NCBI GenBank assembly: GCA_902796525.1
Contig: CADBPB010000071.1
Span: forward strand, 1 to 9,705
DNA length: 9,705 nucleotides
From: an uncultured Erysipelotrichaceae bacterium
Lineage (GTDB): Bacteria > Bacillota_I > Bacilli_A > Erysipelotrichales > Erysipelotrichaceae
Reading direction: 5' to 3'
A program made the translations under genes and the position numbers. Below, one piece after another: positions 1-6,229 of the stretch. Below the pieces are notes generated by a model. It had not been told where the DNA came from. It worked only from the letters and a program-made list of their open reading frames with translations, and did no database searches. The stretch's first letter is position 1. Every line of letters begins with the position of its first letter.

Positions 1-231
1 AACTACTACAACATCAAGGATGATGCTTCTGCTCTTCCGATGGCTTCCAGCAAGTTCCAGAACTTCACGCAGGCTGATTACGATGCAATCGTCGAACTGT
101 TAAAGACCGATGAAGCATTCCGTACTTCTCTGCCTACAGGCTATGGCAACGGCGAAGCAAACGACTATGTAAATGCGGCTGATTTCGCTAAGACATTGGA
201 ACTGGTTGTTGTTGACGTTGTTAAAGAGTAA
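1..231 (+). CDS. BMP/PnrA-family nucleoside-binding lipoprotein, C-terminal fragment
   Basis: The open frame runs in from base 1 with no start and ends at TAA 229-231, so only the last 76 residues are present and the gene begins upstream of the window. The tail (…ALPMASSKFQNFTQADYDAI…) looks like the C-terminal end of basic-membrane-protein/PnrA-type lipoproteins, which bind nucleosides outside the membrane and pass them to an ABC transporter. The signal peptide and lipobox would lie outside the window. The main support is context: a YufO-type ATPase and YufP/YufQ-type permeases follow directly, as in the B. subtilis yufNOPQ (nupNOPQ) operon. A terminator lies just after the stop codon, which suits a binding protein made in excess over its transporter. 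The fragment is too short to fix the ligand. An ATG at base 40 is internal and should not be taken as the start. Confidence 0.72.
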   Translation, partial: NYYNIKDDASALPMASSKFQNFTQADYDAIVELLKTDEAFRTSLPTGYGNGEANDYVNAADFAKTLELVVVDVVKE

Positions 232-249
232 TTGAAAACTCACTGTTTT

Positions 250-286
250 AAGGGCTAGTTTTAAACTAGCCCTTTCTTTTTCTTTT
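250..286 (+). terminator. Rho-independent terminator after the binding-protein gene
   Basis: Bases 250-260 (AAGGGCTAGTT) pair with 264-274 (AACTAGCCCTT) in a perfect 11-bp stem with a 3-nt loop. A T-rich run broken only by single C residues follows (275-286). It sits 18 nt after the stop of the binding-protein gene and about 50 nt before the ATPase start. No convincing new promoter is visible between 287 and 337, so it probably terminates only part of the transcripts and lowers transporter expression relative to the binding protein. Confidence 0.85.
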
Positions 287-337
287 AATCCTGATGAACG
301 ATAGCGATTTATAACGAATGAGATAGAAAGGGGATAT

Positions 338-1858
338 ATGGAAAACTATGCAATTGAAATGTTGAACATTACCAAGCGTTTCCCGGGAATCGTGGCCAAT
401 GACAACATTACATTACAGGTGAAATATGGTGAGATCCATGCCTTGCTTGGCGAAAACGGTGCCGGCAAATCCACTTTGATGAGTGTTCTTTTCGGTCTGT
501 ATCAGCCGGAAGAAGGAAAGATCCTTCTGGATGGTCAGGAAGTCAAGATCACCAACCCAAAGAAAGCGAATGAGCTTGGCATCGGCATGGTCCACCAGCA
601 CTTCATGCAGATCAAGAACTTTACGGTTCTGGAAAACATCATCCTGGGTGTCGAGACGACCAAGAACGGCGTCCTGCAGATGGATGAAGCAAGGAAGAAG
701 GTCGTCGAGCTTTCGGAAAAATACGGCTTGAAGATCGAACCGGATGCGATGGTCAGAGATATCACCGTCGGTCAGCAGCAGCGTGTCGAGATCCTGAAGA
801 TGCTGTACCGCGACTGTAAGATCCTGATTTTCGATGAACCGACAGCGGTCCTGACCCCTCAGGAGATCGATGAACTGATGCAGATCATGCGCAATCTGAA
901 GGCGGAAGGTAAAGCCATCGTCTTCATCACGCATAAGCTCGATGAGATCAAGGCGGTTTCCGATAGATGTACCGTCCTGCGTTTGGGCAAGTGCATCGGC
1001 ACGGTCGATACGGAAAGCGCGACAACGCACCAGATGGCAGAAATGATGGTCGGACGTGAAGTCAATTTCCATGTCGACAAAGCGCCGCAGAAACTCGGCG
1101 AAGTCATCCTGTCATTAAAAGACATATGCCTGAAGAGCGATATTTCCAATAAACTGATCCTGAATAATGTTTCCTTCGATGTTCATGGGGGCGAGATCTT
1201 GTGTATTGCCGGCGTCGAAGGCAACGGACAGTCAGAGGTTGTCAAAGTCATTTCCGGTCTGATGGAACAGGATTCCGGGCAGATCCTGCTGAAAGGGAAG
1301 GATATCTCCAAGGAATCAAGAAGACAGAGGATCGTTGAAGGCATCTCGTACGTACCGGAAGACCGGCATAAGCATGGTGTCATTCTGGATAACACGTTGG
1401 AAGAGAACCTTGTCTTAAAGAAATATTTCCTGCCTGAATACCAGAAAAACGGCGTCATCAATTTTAAAGCCAGAAAAGAACTGGCTGACAAACTGATCGA
1501 TGAGTTCGATATCCGCAGTTCCGAAGGCAGACAGACAGTGACGAGATCCATGTCCGGCGGCAACCAGCAGAAAGCGATCGTAGCAAGAGAGATTGATGCC
1601 GATCACGACGTGCTGGTAGCGATCCAGCCGACCAGAGGCTTGGACGTCGGTGCCATCGAAGGTATCCATGCGAACCTGGTATCGCAAAGAGATGAGGGTA
1701 AAGCCGTCCTGCTGGTATCGTTCGATCTGGAAGAAGTCATGGGCGTTTCCGACAGAATCATCGTCTTCTATGAAGGCGAAGTCGTGGCGAATGTCAAGCC
1801 GGAAGATATTACTGTCAATGAACTGGGTCTGTATATGGCCGGCAGCAAGAGACAGTAG
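338..1858 (+). CDS. Nucleoside ABC transporter ATP-binding protein (duplicated NBD, YufO/NupO type)
   Basis: This 506-residue protein has two fused ABC ATPase domains and would power nucleoside import from the cytoplasmic side. Domain 1 carries Walker A GENGAGKST (residues 38-46), a Q-loop VHQHF (85-89), the signature VGQQQRVEI (144-152), which replaces LSGGQ as usual in this family, and an intact Walker B/catalytic pair FDEPT (D166, E167). Domain 2 has a degenerate P-loop GVEGNGQSE (292-300), a good signature SGGNQQ (406-411) and AIQPTRGLD (428-436) where DEPT is expected, so it has lost the catalytic Asp/Glu. This asymmetry is the rule in the RbsA/YufO group, where one active ATP site is thought to suffice. 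The start is ATG 338, preceded by AGAAAGGGG (325-333). The length matches the family. Permease genes follow 15 nt downstream. Nucleosides are more likely substrates than sugars because of the adjacent BMP protein and phosphorylases. Confidence 0.93.
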   Translation: MENYAIEMLNITKRFPGIVANDNITLQVKYGEIHALLGENGAGKSTLMSVLFGLYQPEEGKILLDGQEVKITNPKKANELGIGMVHQHFMQIKNFTVLENIILGVETTKNGVLQMDEARKKVVELSEKYGLKIEPDAMVRDITVGQQQRVEILKMLYRDCKILIFDEPTAVLTPQEIDELMQIMRNLKAEGKAIVFITHKLDEIKAVSDRCTVLRLGKCIGTVDTESATTHQMAEMMVGREVNFHVDKAPQKLGEVILSLKDICLKSDISNKLILNNVSFDVHGGEILCIAGVEGNGQSEVVKVISGLMEQDSGQILLKGKDISKESRRQRIVEGISYVPEDRHKHGVILDNTLEENLVLKKYFLPEYQKNGVINFKARKELADKLIDEFDIRSSEGRQTVTRSMSGGNQQKAIVAREIDADHDVLVAIQPTRGLDVGAIEGIHANLVSQRDEGKAVLLVSFDLEEVMGVSDRIIVFYEGEVVANVKPEDITVNELGLYMAGSKRQ

Positions 1859-1873
1859 GAGAGGAGAGAACGT

Positions 1874-2977
1874 ATGTTAAAGAAAATATTGCTTTCCAAG
1901 AGAGATTATTCTGGAGTCCTTTCTTCATTGCTGGCTATTTTTATCGGACTGCTTGTCGGTTTCCTGGCGATGGTCATCGTGAAACCGAGCGCGGCCATTG
2001 CCGGTTTGAAAACATTGATTACCGGCGGATTCTTTAATGGTCTTATGACGTTTGGTTCGGTATTCTTCTATGCAACGCCGATCATTCTGTGCGGCATGGG
2101 CGATGCGTTCGCTTTCAAGGCCAGCATCTTCAACATCGGCGGTCCCGGACAGATGCATATGGGAGCCTTGGCTGCGGTATGGGTCACGATCAATATCGGA
2201 TTGGGACCCGTCATTTCTCCGTTTTTCGGACTGCTGGCAGGTGCGATCGTAGGTGCGCTGTGGGCACTGATTCCTGCTTTGCTGAATGCTTACCGAAGAG
2301 TTAACATCATCATCACCACGATCATGATGAACTATATCGGCATGTTTCTGGCGGTAGACCTGTTGAAAAAATCAAATATATTTGATAACACGAAGAACCA
2401 GTCGCTGGCTGTGCCTCGTCCGTTAAGAACGCCTCGTGCCGGTCTGGATATGCTTTTCAAAGGCAGCGCGATCGACTGTGGCATCATCGTTGCGGTCATC
2501 ATCGCGATCATATTGTGGTTCGTTCTGGAAAAGACGACATTCGGTTACGAGATCAAAGCCGTCGGTAAGAACCGCGATGCAGCCGATTATGCCGGCATCA
2601 ATGCGAAGAGGACCATCGTTCTCTCCGTCCTGATTTCCGGTGCTTTGATCGGTCTGGGCGGCGGTTTCATGTATCTGGGCTGGGCTGGCAAATATCTGAT
2701 CGGTTCCAACACTCAGCTGTCGGAAGGCTTCACAGGAATCGCTGTTACGATGCTGGCCAACAATAATCCGATCGCATGTCTGTTCTCAGGTTTCTTCCTG
2801 GCTTATCTGACGCAGTCGGGTTCATATATGCAGGCGGTAGGATTCTCTCCGGAAATCGTTAAAGTCATTTCTTCCGTTGTCGTCTACTGTTCCGCATTGT
2901 CGATGCTGGTACATGAATACTTAAGAAAGAAGAAGCTCGATTACATCGGGCGCGAACAGAAAGGAGATCTCAGATAA
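1874..2977 (+). CDS. Nucleoside ABC transporter permease 1 (YufP/NupP type)
   Basis: This 367-residue, very hydrophobic membrane protein belongs to the BPD_transp_2 family and would form half of the nucleoside channel. A short basic N-terminus (MLKKILLSKRD) leads into a first membrane helix at about residues 15-37, followed by several more helices to about residue 355 and a charged C-terminal tail. FNIGGPGQMHMGA near residues 86-98 is the family's conserved FNIGxEGQ region, here with Pro in place of the usual Glu. GYEIKAVGKNRDAADYAGI (224-242) is the cytoplasmic coupling loop that contacts the ATPase. The start is ATG 1874 after AGGAGAGGAG, which overlaps the ATPase stop region. Its stop codon TAA (2975-2977) overlaps the ATG of the next permease by one base, so the two are probably translationally coupled, as expected for a heterodimer. 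Confidence 0.92.
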   Translation: MLKKILLSKRDYSGVLSSLLAIFIGLLVGFLAMVIVKPSAAIAGLKTLITGGFFNGLMTFGSVFFYATPIILCGMGDAFAFKASIFNIGGPGQMHMGALAAVWVTINIGLGPVISPFFGLLAGAIVGALWALIPALLNAYRRVNIIITTIMMNYIGMFLAVDLLKKSNIFDNTKNQSLAVPRPLRTPRAGLDMLFKGSAIDCGIIVAVIIAIILWFVLEKTTFGYEIKAVGKNRDAADYAGINAKRTIVLSVLISGALIGLGGGFMYLGWAGKYLIGSNTQLSEGFTGIAVTMLANNNPIACLFSGFFLAYLTQSGSYMQAVGFSPEIVKVISSVVVYCSALSMLVHEYLRKKKLDYIGREQKGDLR

Positions 2978-3936
2978 TGAATGCTTGGATACATTTGATT
3001 GGCGGCGGTATTCTGCTGGTCTTCATGCCTCTGTTGATCGGCGGCATTGCCGACCTGTTCGCAGAGCGTTCCGGTGTCTTGTGCATGTGCGTGGAAGGTA
3101 TCATGATCTCCGGCGCATTCTTTGGCGTATTGATGATAAGACTGTTTTCGGAAACGATGGCGGTCTGGCCGCTGCTGTTCCTGTCGATCGTCGTATCGAT
3201 GATCGCGGGCTTGGTTACCGGTCTCTTGCATGGCTTTGCGGCGATCCATCTGAAAGCGGAACAGAATATTTCTTCAACTGCGATCAATACGTTCGTTCCT
3301 GCTTTGACGATGCTGATTTCCAAATCTGTCTTCGGCACAGATAACTTTACATATTCCGCCAGCAAGTTCCTGATTTCGAAAGTTCCGATCCTTGGCGATA
3401 TTCCGATTATCGGACCGATCTTCTTCCAGGGAACGTATGCGACGACCTATATCGGCATCACCTTCGTTCTGATCCTGTGGTTCATCTTATACAAGACCAA
3501 ATTCGGTCTGCAGCTGAGATCGACCGGCGAAAACCCCCAGGCTTCCGACTCTGTCGGTATCTCTGTCTATGCGATGAGATATGCTGCGATGATGATTGCC
3601 GGTGCGATGGGCGGTCTGGCGGGTTTCACGTACATCCTGAATACAACTTACGTGTTCATGGGTTCCGTCTATGGCTACGGTTTCCTGGCGCTGTCGATCG
3701 TTTCGCTGGGCCAGTGGAAACCAAGCGGAATCATGTTGGGAGCACTGCTGTTTGGCGCGATCTCGGTCATTTCTTCGACCTATTCCGTCCTGCCGATCCT
3801 GCAGAATCTGCCGATTCCGCCGGTCTTCTATTCGATCTTGCCTTATGCGATCACCCTGATCGTCGTTGCGCTGACGCCTGACAAGCACAATGCTCCGGCC
3901 GTCTGTGGCGAGCCATACGACAAGTCTAAGAGATAA
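2977..3936 (+). CDS. Nucleoside ABC transporter permease 2 (YufQ/NupQ type)
   Basis: This 319-residue integral membrane protein is the second BPD_transp_2 permease and the likely partner of the preceding one. Near the N-terminus FAERSGVLCMCVEGIMISGA (about residues 28-47) matches the family's FxERSGVxNxGxEGMMLxGA block. GLQLRSTGENPQASDSVGI (177-195) is the ATPase coupling loop, and LSIVSLGQWKP corresponds to the conserved LALAAxIFGxWxP segment near the last helices. The protein is hydrophobic apart from loops and a short polar C-terminal tail. The start ATG 2977 overlaps the previous stop as TAATG, with AAAGGAG (2960-2966) upstream. Only 2 nt separate its stop from the first phosphorylase gene, tying transport to intracellular nucleoside cleavage. 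The substrate is inferred as a nucleoside from context. Confidence 0.92.
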   Translation: MNAWIHLIGGGILLVFMPLLIGGIADLFAERSGVLCMCVEGIMISGAFFGVLMIRLFSETMAVWPLLFLSIVVSMIAGLVTGLLHGFAAIHLKAEQNISSTAINTFVPALTMLISKSVFGTDNFTYSASKFLISKVPILGDIPIIGPIFFQGTYATTYIGITFVLILWFILYKTKFGLQLRSTGENPQASDSVGISVYAMRYAAMMIAGAMGGLAGFTYILNTTYVFMGSVYGYGFLALSIVSLGQWKPSGIMLGALLFGAISVISSTYSVLPILQNLPIPPVFYSILPYAITLIVVALTPDKHNAPAVCGEPYDKSKR

Positions 3937-3938
3937 TC

Positions 3939-4673
3939 ATGGCATTTTTCGATAAGAATAATGAATTGATGTACCATATCCACTGTAAAAAAGGGGACAT
4001 CGGGGAGTATGTCATACTTCCCGGTGACCCTTTTCGTACAGAGAAGATCGCCGCTTTCCTGGACGACTATGAACTGATTGCCCACAACCGCGAGCACAAG
4101 ACCTATACAGGCCATCTCGATGGAATCAAGGTCTCTGTCACTTCGACAGGCATGGGCGGAGGCAGTACGGCGATCTGCGTTGAAGAACTCATCAAATGCG
4201 GAGCGAAGTATCTGATCCGTATCGGTACCTGCGGCCGAATCACGGAGGAAGCCAAGGATGAATCTCTGGATGGCTGCATCGTTACCGCGGCTGTCCGCGA
4301 TGAGGGCACGACCTTGCATTACATTCCGGTGGAATATCCCGCAGTGGCAGACCGCAAGGTCGTAGAAGCTCTGGCGGAAGCAGCGGAAAAACTTGGATAC
4401 AGCTACATGGAGGGCATGATCCAGACCAAGGATTCCTATTACGGCCAGGTGGAACCGGAGAATATGCCGACGGAAGCGAATCTGGATTACCGGATGCAGT
4501 GCTGGGAGCGAGGCAATGTGGCGGTCACGGATATGGAGTCGGCGACGCTGTTTATCGTCAGCCAGATCCGCAGAGTCAAAGCCGCTTCCATCATGTCTTT
4601 CAAAGAAACAGAAAAATCGATCGCTGTGATCATGGAAGCGATCAGGATATTACATAGCAAAGGAGAAGAATGA
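3939..4673 (+). CDS. udp: Uridine-phosphorylase-family nucleoside phosphorylase, copy 1
   Basis: This 244-residue cytosolic enzyme of the PNP/UDP family would cleave nucleosides with phosphate to free base and (deoxy)ribose-1-phosphate. Compared with E. coli Udp (253 aa, from memory), the phosphate-site residues are present: PGDPFR (G29, R33), R51 in HNREHKT, and RIGTCG (R94, T97). The dimer/phosphate loop STGMGGGST is at 69-77. The ribose-binding ExE motif reads DME (198-200), so the first Glu is Asp. In the base-recognition loop YYGQVEPE the Gln (Q170) is kept, but the Arg of E. coli QER is replaced by Glu (E172), so specificity for uridine is not assured. The start ATG 3939 lies 2 nt after the permease stop with only a weak purine stretch upstream, suggesting translational coupling. 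The N-terminus aligns with that of copy 2, which supports this start. Confidence 0.88.
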   Translation: MAFFDKNNELMYHIHCKKGDIGEYVILPGDPFRTEKIAAFLDDYELIAHNREHKTYTGHLDGIKVSVTSTGMGGGSTAICVEELIKCGAKYLIRIGTCGRITEEAKDESLDGCIVTAAVRDEGTTLHYIPVEYPAVADRKVVEALAEAAEKLGYSYMEGMIQTKDSYYGQVEPENMPTEANLDYRMQCWERGNVAVTDMESATLFIVSQIRRVKAASIMSFKETEKSIAVIMEAIRILHSKGEE

Positions 4674-4674
4674 T

Positions 4675-5409
4675 ATGGCAGTAACGAATGAAGAAGGTTT
4701 AATGTATCATGTTCGCATCAAGCCGGGAGACGTCGGCAGATATGTGCTGTTACCGGGCGATCCGTTCCGTACGGATCTGATCGCGTCTTATTTCGACAAC
4801 CCCGTACTGGTCGCCCACAACCGCGAGCACAAGACCTGGACGGGCTATCTCAATGGCGTGAAAGTGTCGGTCACTTCGACAGGCATGGGCTGTCCATCGA
4901 CAGCGATCGCTCTGGAAGAACTCATCAAATGCGGTGCGGACACGTTCATCCGCGTCGGAACAGCAGGAAGAGTCTGCGATGAATCTTACGATGAAACGCT
5001 GGATGGCGTCATCAACAACGCCGCCGTCCGTGACGAGGGCACGACGATCCATTACATTCCGATCGAATATCCCGCTGTGGCAGACCGTCATGTTACAGCT
5101 GCGCTGGCGGATGCAGCGAAGAAGCTGGGCTACAATTTCCTGGAAGGCATCACCCAGTCGAAGGACTCCTTCTATGGGCAACATGAACCGGAGACGATGC
5201 CGGCGGAAGCCCGTCTGAAATACCGCTGGGAAGCATGGCGCAGAGGCCATGTGGTATCCTCGGAAATGGAATGCGCGGCGCTGTTCGTGATCAGTTCCAT
5301 CCGCCGATGCAGAGCAGGAGCCATCATGGCTTTCACGGAAATGGAAAAATCCGTCGAAGTCGCCTGCGAAGCGATCAAAACCCTGATCGAACAGGATAAC
5401 AAACAGTAA
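4675..5409 (+). CDS. udp: Uridine-phosphorylase-family nucleoside phosphorylase, copy 2
   Basis: This 244-residue paralogue of the preceding gene is the same length and, by eye, roughly 60% identical with no internal gaps. It keeps the phosphate-binding residues in PGDPFR (G28, R32), R50 of HNREHKT and RVGTAG (R93, T96). It differs from copy 1 where substrate choice may be set: STGMGCPST (68-76) is closer to the classical GGPST of E. coli Udp, the ribose motif is EME (197-199) followed by Cys, and the base loop is FYGQHEPE (Q169, H170, E171). The Arg of E. coli QER is missing here too. The start ATG 4675 is 1 nt after the stop of copy 1 and has a good AAAGGAG site (4659-4665). The two may act on different nucleosides or form mixed hexamers; which is not visible from sequence. 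This is the last gene of the uptake operon. Confidence 0.88.
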   Translation: MAVTNEEGLMYHVRIKPGDVGRYVLLPGDPFRTDLIASYFDNPVLVAHNREHKTWTGYLNGVKVSVTSTGMGCPSTAIALEELIKCGADTFIRVGTAGRVCDESYDETLDGVINNAAVRDEGTTIHYIPIEYPAVADRHVTAALADAAKKLGYNFLEGITQSKDSFYGQHEPETMPAEARLKYRWEAWRRGHVVSSEMECAALFVISSIRRCRAGAIMAFTEMEKSVEVACEAIKTLIEQDNKQ

Positions 5410-5427
5410 AAAAATATTCTATTTATA

Positions 5428-5456
5428 TTGAAAAACAAATCATTTTAAGGTAATAT
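5428..5456 (+). promoter_or_regulatory. Sigma-A-type promoter for the rplJ operon
   Basis: TTGAAA (5428-5433) and TAATAT (5451-5456) are separated by exactly 17 nt, in very AT-rich DNA directly before the L10 leader. Each hexamer is one base from consensus. Transcription would start near 5463-5465, giving a leader of about 130 nt before the L10 start codon. The placement relative to the leader makes it a strong candidate for the main promoter of the ribosomal stalk and RNA polymerase genes. Confidence 0.75.
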
Positions 5457-5463
5457 ATTATAG

Positions 5464-5563
5464 CATCGATATACCATAGACAGTAACGGCGTCATGCTTA
5501 ATAATGTTACCGAGGTAAATCTGGAATGATTTTTACCTGTGTCTGTGGGCACAGGTTTTATTT
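5464..5563 (+). ncRNA. Ribosomal protein L10 leader (rplJL attenuation element)
   Basis: This untranslated stretch has the layout of the Firmicutes L10 leader. One fold is a closed three-way junction. P1 pairs 5474-5482 with 5540-5548 (9 bp, one G-U), P2 pairs 5483-5487 with 5506-5510, and P3 pairs 5513-5519 with 5532-5538. The P2 loop and the CCGAGG just after it (5510-5515) recall the conserved L10-binding part of the family. The alternative fold is the terminator hairpin 5535-5556, which uses the 3' arms of P1 and P3, so the two folds exclude each other. In B. subtilis the L10(L12)4 complex is reported to bind this leader and favour termination, giving autoregulation. By analogy, excess L10/L12 here would block the junction and stop transcription before rplJ. 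The coordinates are approximate at the 5' end. Confidence 0.8.
5535..5563 (+). terminator. Attenuator terminator hairpin of the L10 leader
   Basis: ACCTGTGTC (5535-5543) pairs with GGGCACAGGT (5548-5556) in a 9-bp stem with one G-T pair and a TGTG loop. A T-rich tail, TTTTATTT (5556-5563), follows. It lies upstream of the L10 start, so it can only act as an attenuator for rplJ and the genes behind it. The U-tract is interrupted by an A, so readthrough should be appreciable. It could also end readthrough transcripts from the phosphorylase genes, since none of the sequence between 5410 and 5463 forms a terminator. Confidence 0.75.
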
Positions 5564-5581
5564 ATGAGTATATGGGTGTTA

Positions 5582-5590
5582 GAAAGAGGG
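5582..5590 (+). promoter_or_regulatory. Ribosome binding site that fixes the rplJ start
   Basis: GAAAGAGGG lies 3-4 nt before ATG 5594. The frame is also open from an ATG at 5564, but that codon falls in the tail of the attenuator hairpin and has no Shine-Dalgarno sequence in front of it. Starting there would also add ten residues that L10 proteins do not normally have. The site therefore favours ATG 5594. Confidence 0.75.
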
Positions 5591-5593
5591 AAC

Positions 5594-6208
5594 ATGAATC
5601 AAGCTGTATTAAGTAACAAGCAGGCAGTGGTATCAGAGATCGTCGATCGTATGAAGAACTCTGACTCGACCGTTGTTTGCGAGTATCGTGGACTTAGCGT
5701 AGCTGAAGTTACCGAACTTAGAAGAAGCTTAAGAGCTGAAGACGTCGAATTCAAGGTCTACAAGAACACCATGGTCGAAAGAGCATGCGACGAAACAGGT
5801 TTTGCAGATCTGAAAGATGCGTTAAGCGGCCCGAATGCGTTTGCTTTCTCTAAGGATGCGACTGCTCCGGCTAGAGTACTTGCAAAGTTCGCGAAAAAAC
5901 ACAAAGCTCTGGTACTTAAGAAAGGCATCGTCGAAGGCAAGGTCGTTGATGAGAACATGATCAAAGAGTTGTCGCTGCTTCCGAACCATGACGGTATGCT
6001 GTCGATGTTACTGAGCTGTTTACAGGCCCCTGTCAGTTCATTCGCCAGAGCAGTCAAGGCTGTGGCTGATGCCAGAGGGGAAGGAGCACCTGCTACTCAA
6101 GAAGAAAAAGCAGAACCTGCTGTTGAAGCAACAGTAGAGGAAACCAAGGCTGAAGCTCCTGCAGAAGAAGCGAAAGCCGAAGAAAAGCCTGCAGAAAGTG
6201 CAGAGTAA
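5594..6208 (+). CDS. rplJ: 50S ribosomal protein L10 with an extended acidic tail
   Basis: L10 anchors the L7/L12 dimers at the base of the ribosomal stalk, where translation factors bind. From ATG 5594 the protein is 204 residues. The N-terminal rRNA/L11-binding domain shows the family blocks EYRGLSVAEVTELRRSLR, VYKNTMVERA, LSGPNAFAFS and KKGIVEGKV. LLPNHDGMLSMLL followed by SCLQAPVSSFARAVKAVADA is the C-terminal helix that binds L12 dimers. Usual L10 proteins end about here, near 165 residues. This one continues for 42 residues (163-204) rich in Ala, Glu, Lys and Pro, with repeated EEKAEP/EEAKAEEKP-like units. Such tails occur in some Firmicutes and Mollicutes-related lineages; its role is not known to me. 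The gene is preceded by an L10 leader and sits 21 nt before rplL. Confidence 0.95.
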   Translation: MNQAVLSNKQAVVSEIVDRMKNSDSTVVCEYRGLSVAEVTELRRSLRAEDVEFKVYKNTMVERACDETGFADLKDALSGPNAFAFSKDATAPARVLAKFAKKHKALVLKKGIVEGKVVDENMIKELSLLPNHDGMLSMLLSCLQAPVSSFARAVKAVADARGEGAPATQEEKAEPAVEATVEETKAEAPAEEAKAEEKPAESAE

Positions 6209-6229
6209 AAGAAAGAAGGAGAAAATCAA

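Noticed and set aside
40..231. A small independent 63-residue protein starting at ATG 40
   Set aside because: The frame is open back to base 1 and the sequence is continuous with a BMP-type lipoprotein tail, so the ATG is internal.
413..1072. Long reverse-strand open frame (219 codons) opposite the ATPase gene
   Set aside because: It lies wholly antisense to a gene with intact ABC motifs, shows no recognisable domain, and has the His/Asp/Arg-rich look typical of antisense frames.
3477..3881. Overlapping + strand frame of 134 codons inside permease 2
   Set aside because: It is an alternative frame of a clear membrane protein gene with no domain signal of its own.
5564..5593. Upstream ATG that would lengthen L10 by ten residues
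   Set aside because: It sits at the edge of the attenuator U-tract with no Shine-Dalgarno sequence, while ATG 5594 has one and gives a normal L10 N-terminus.
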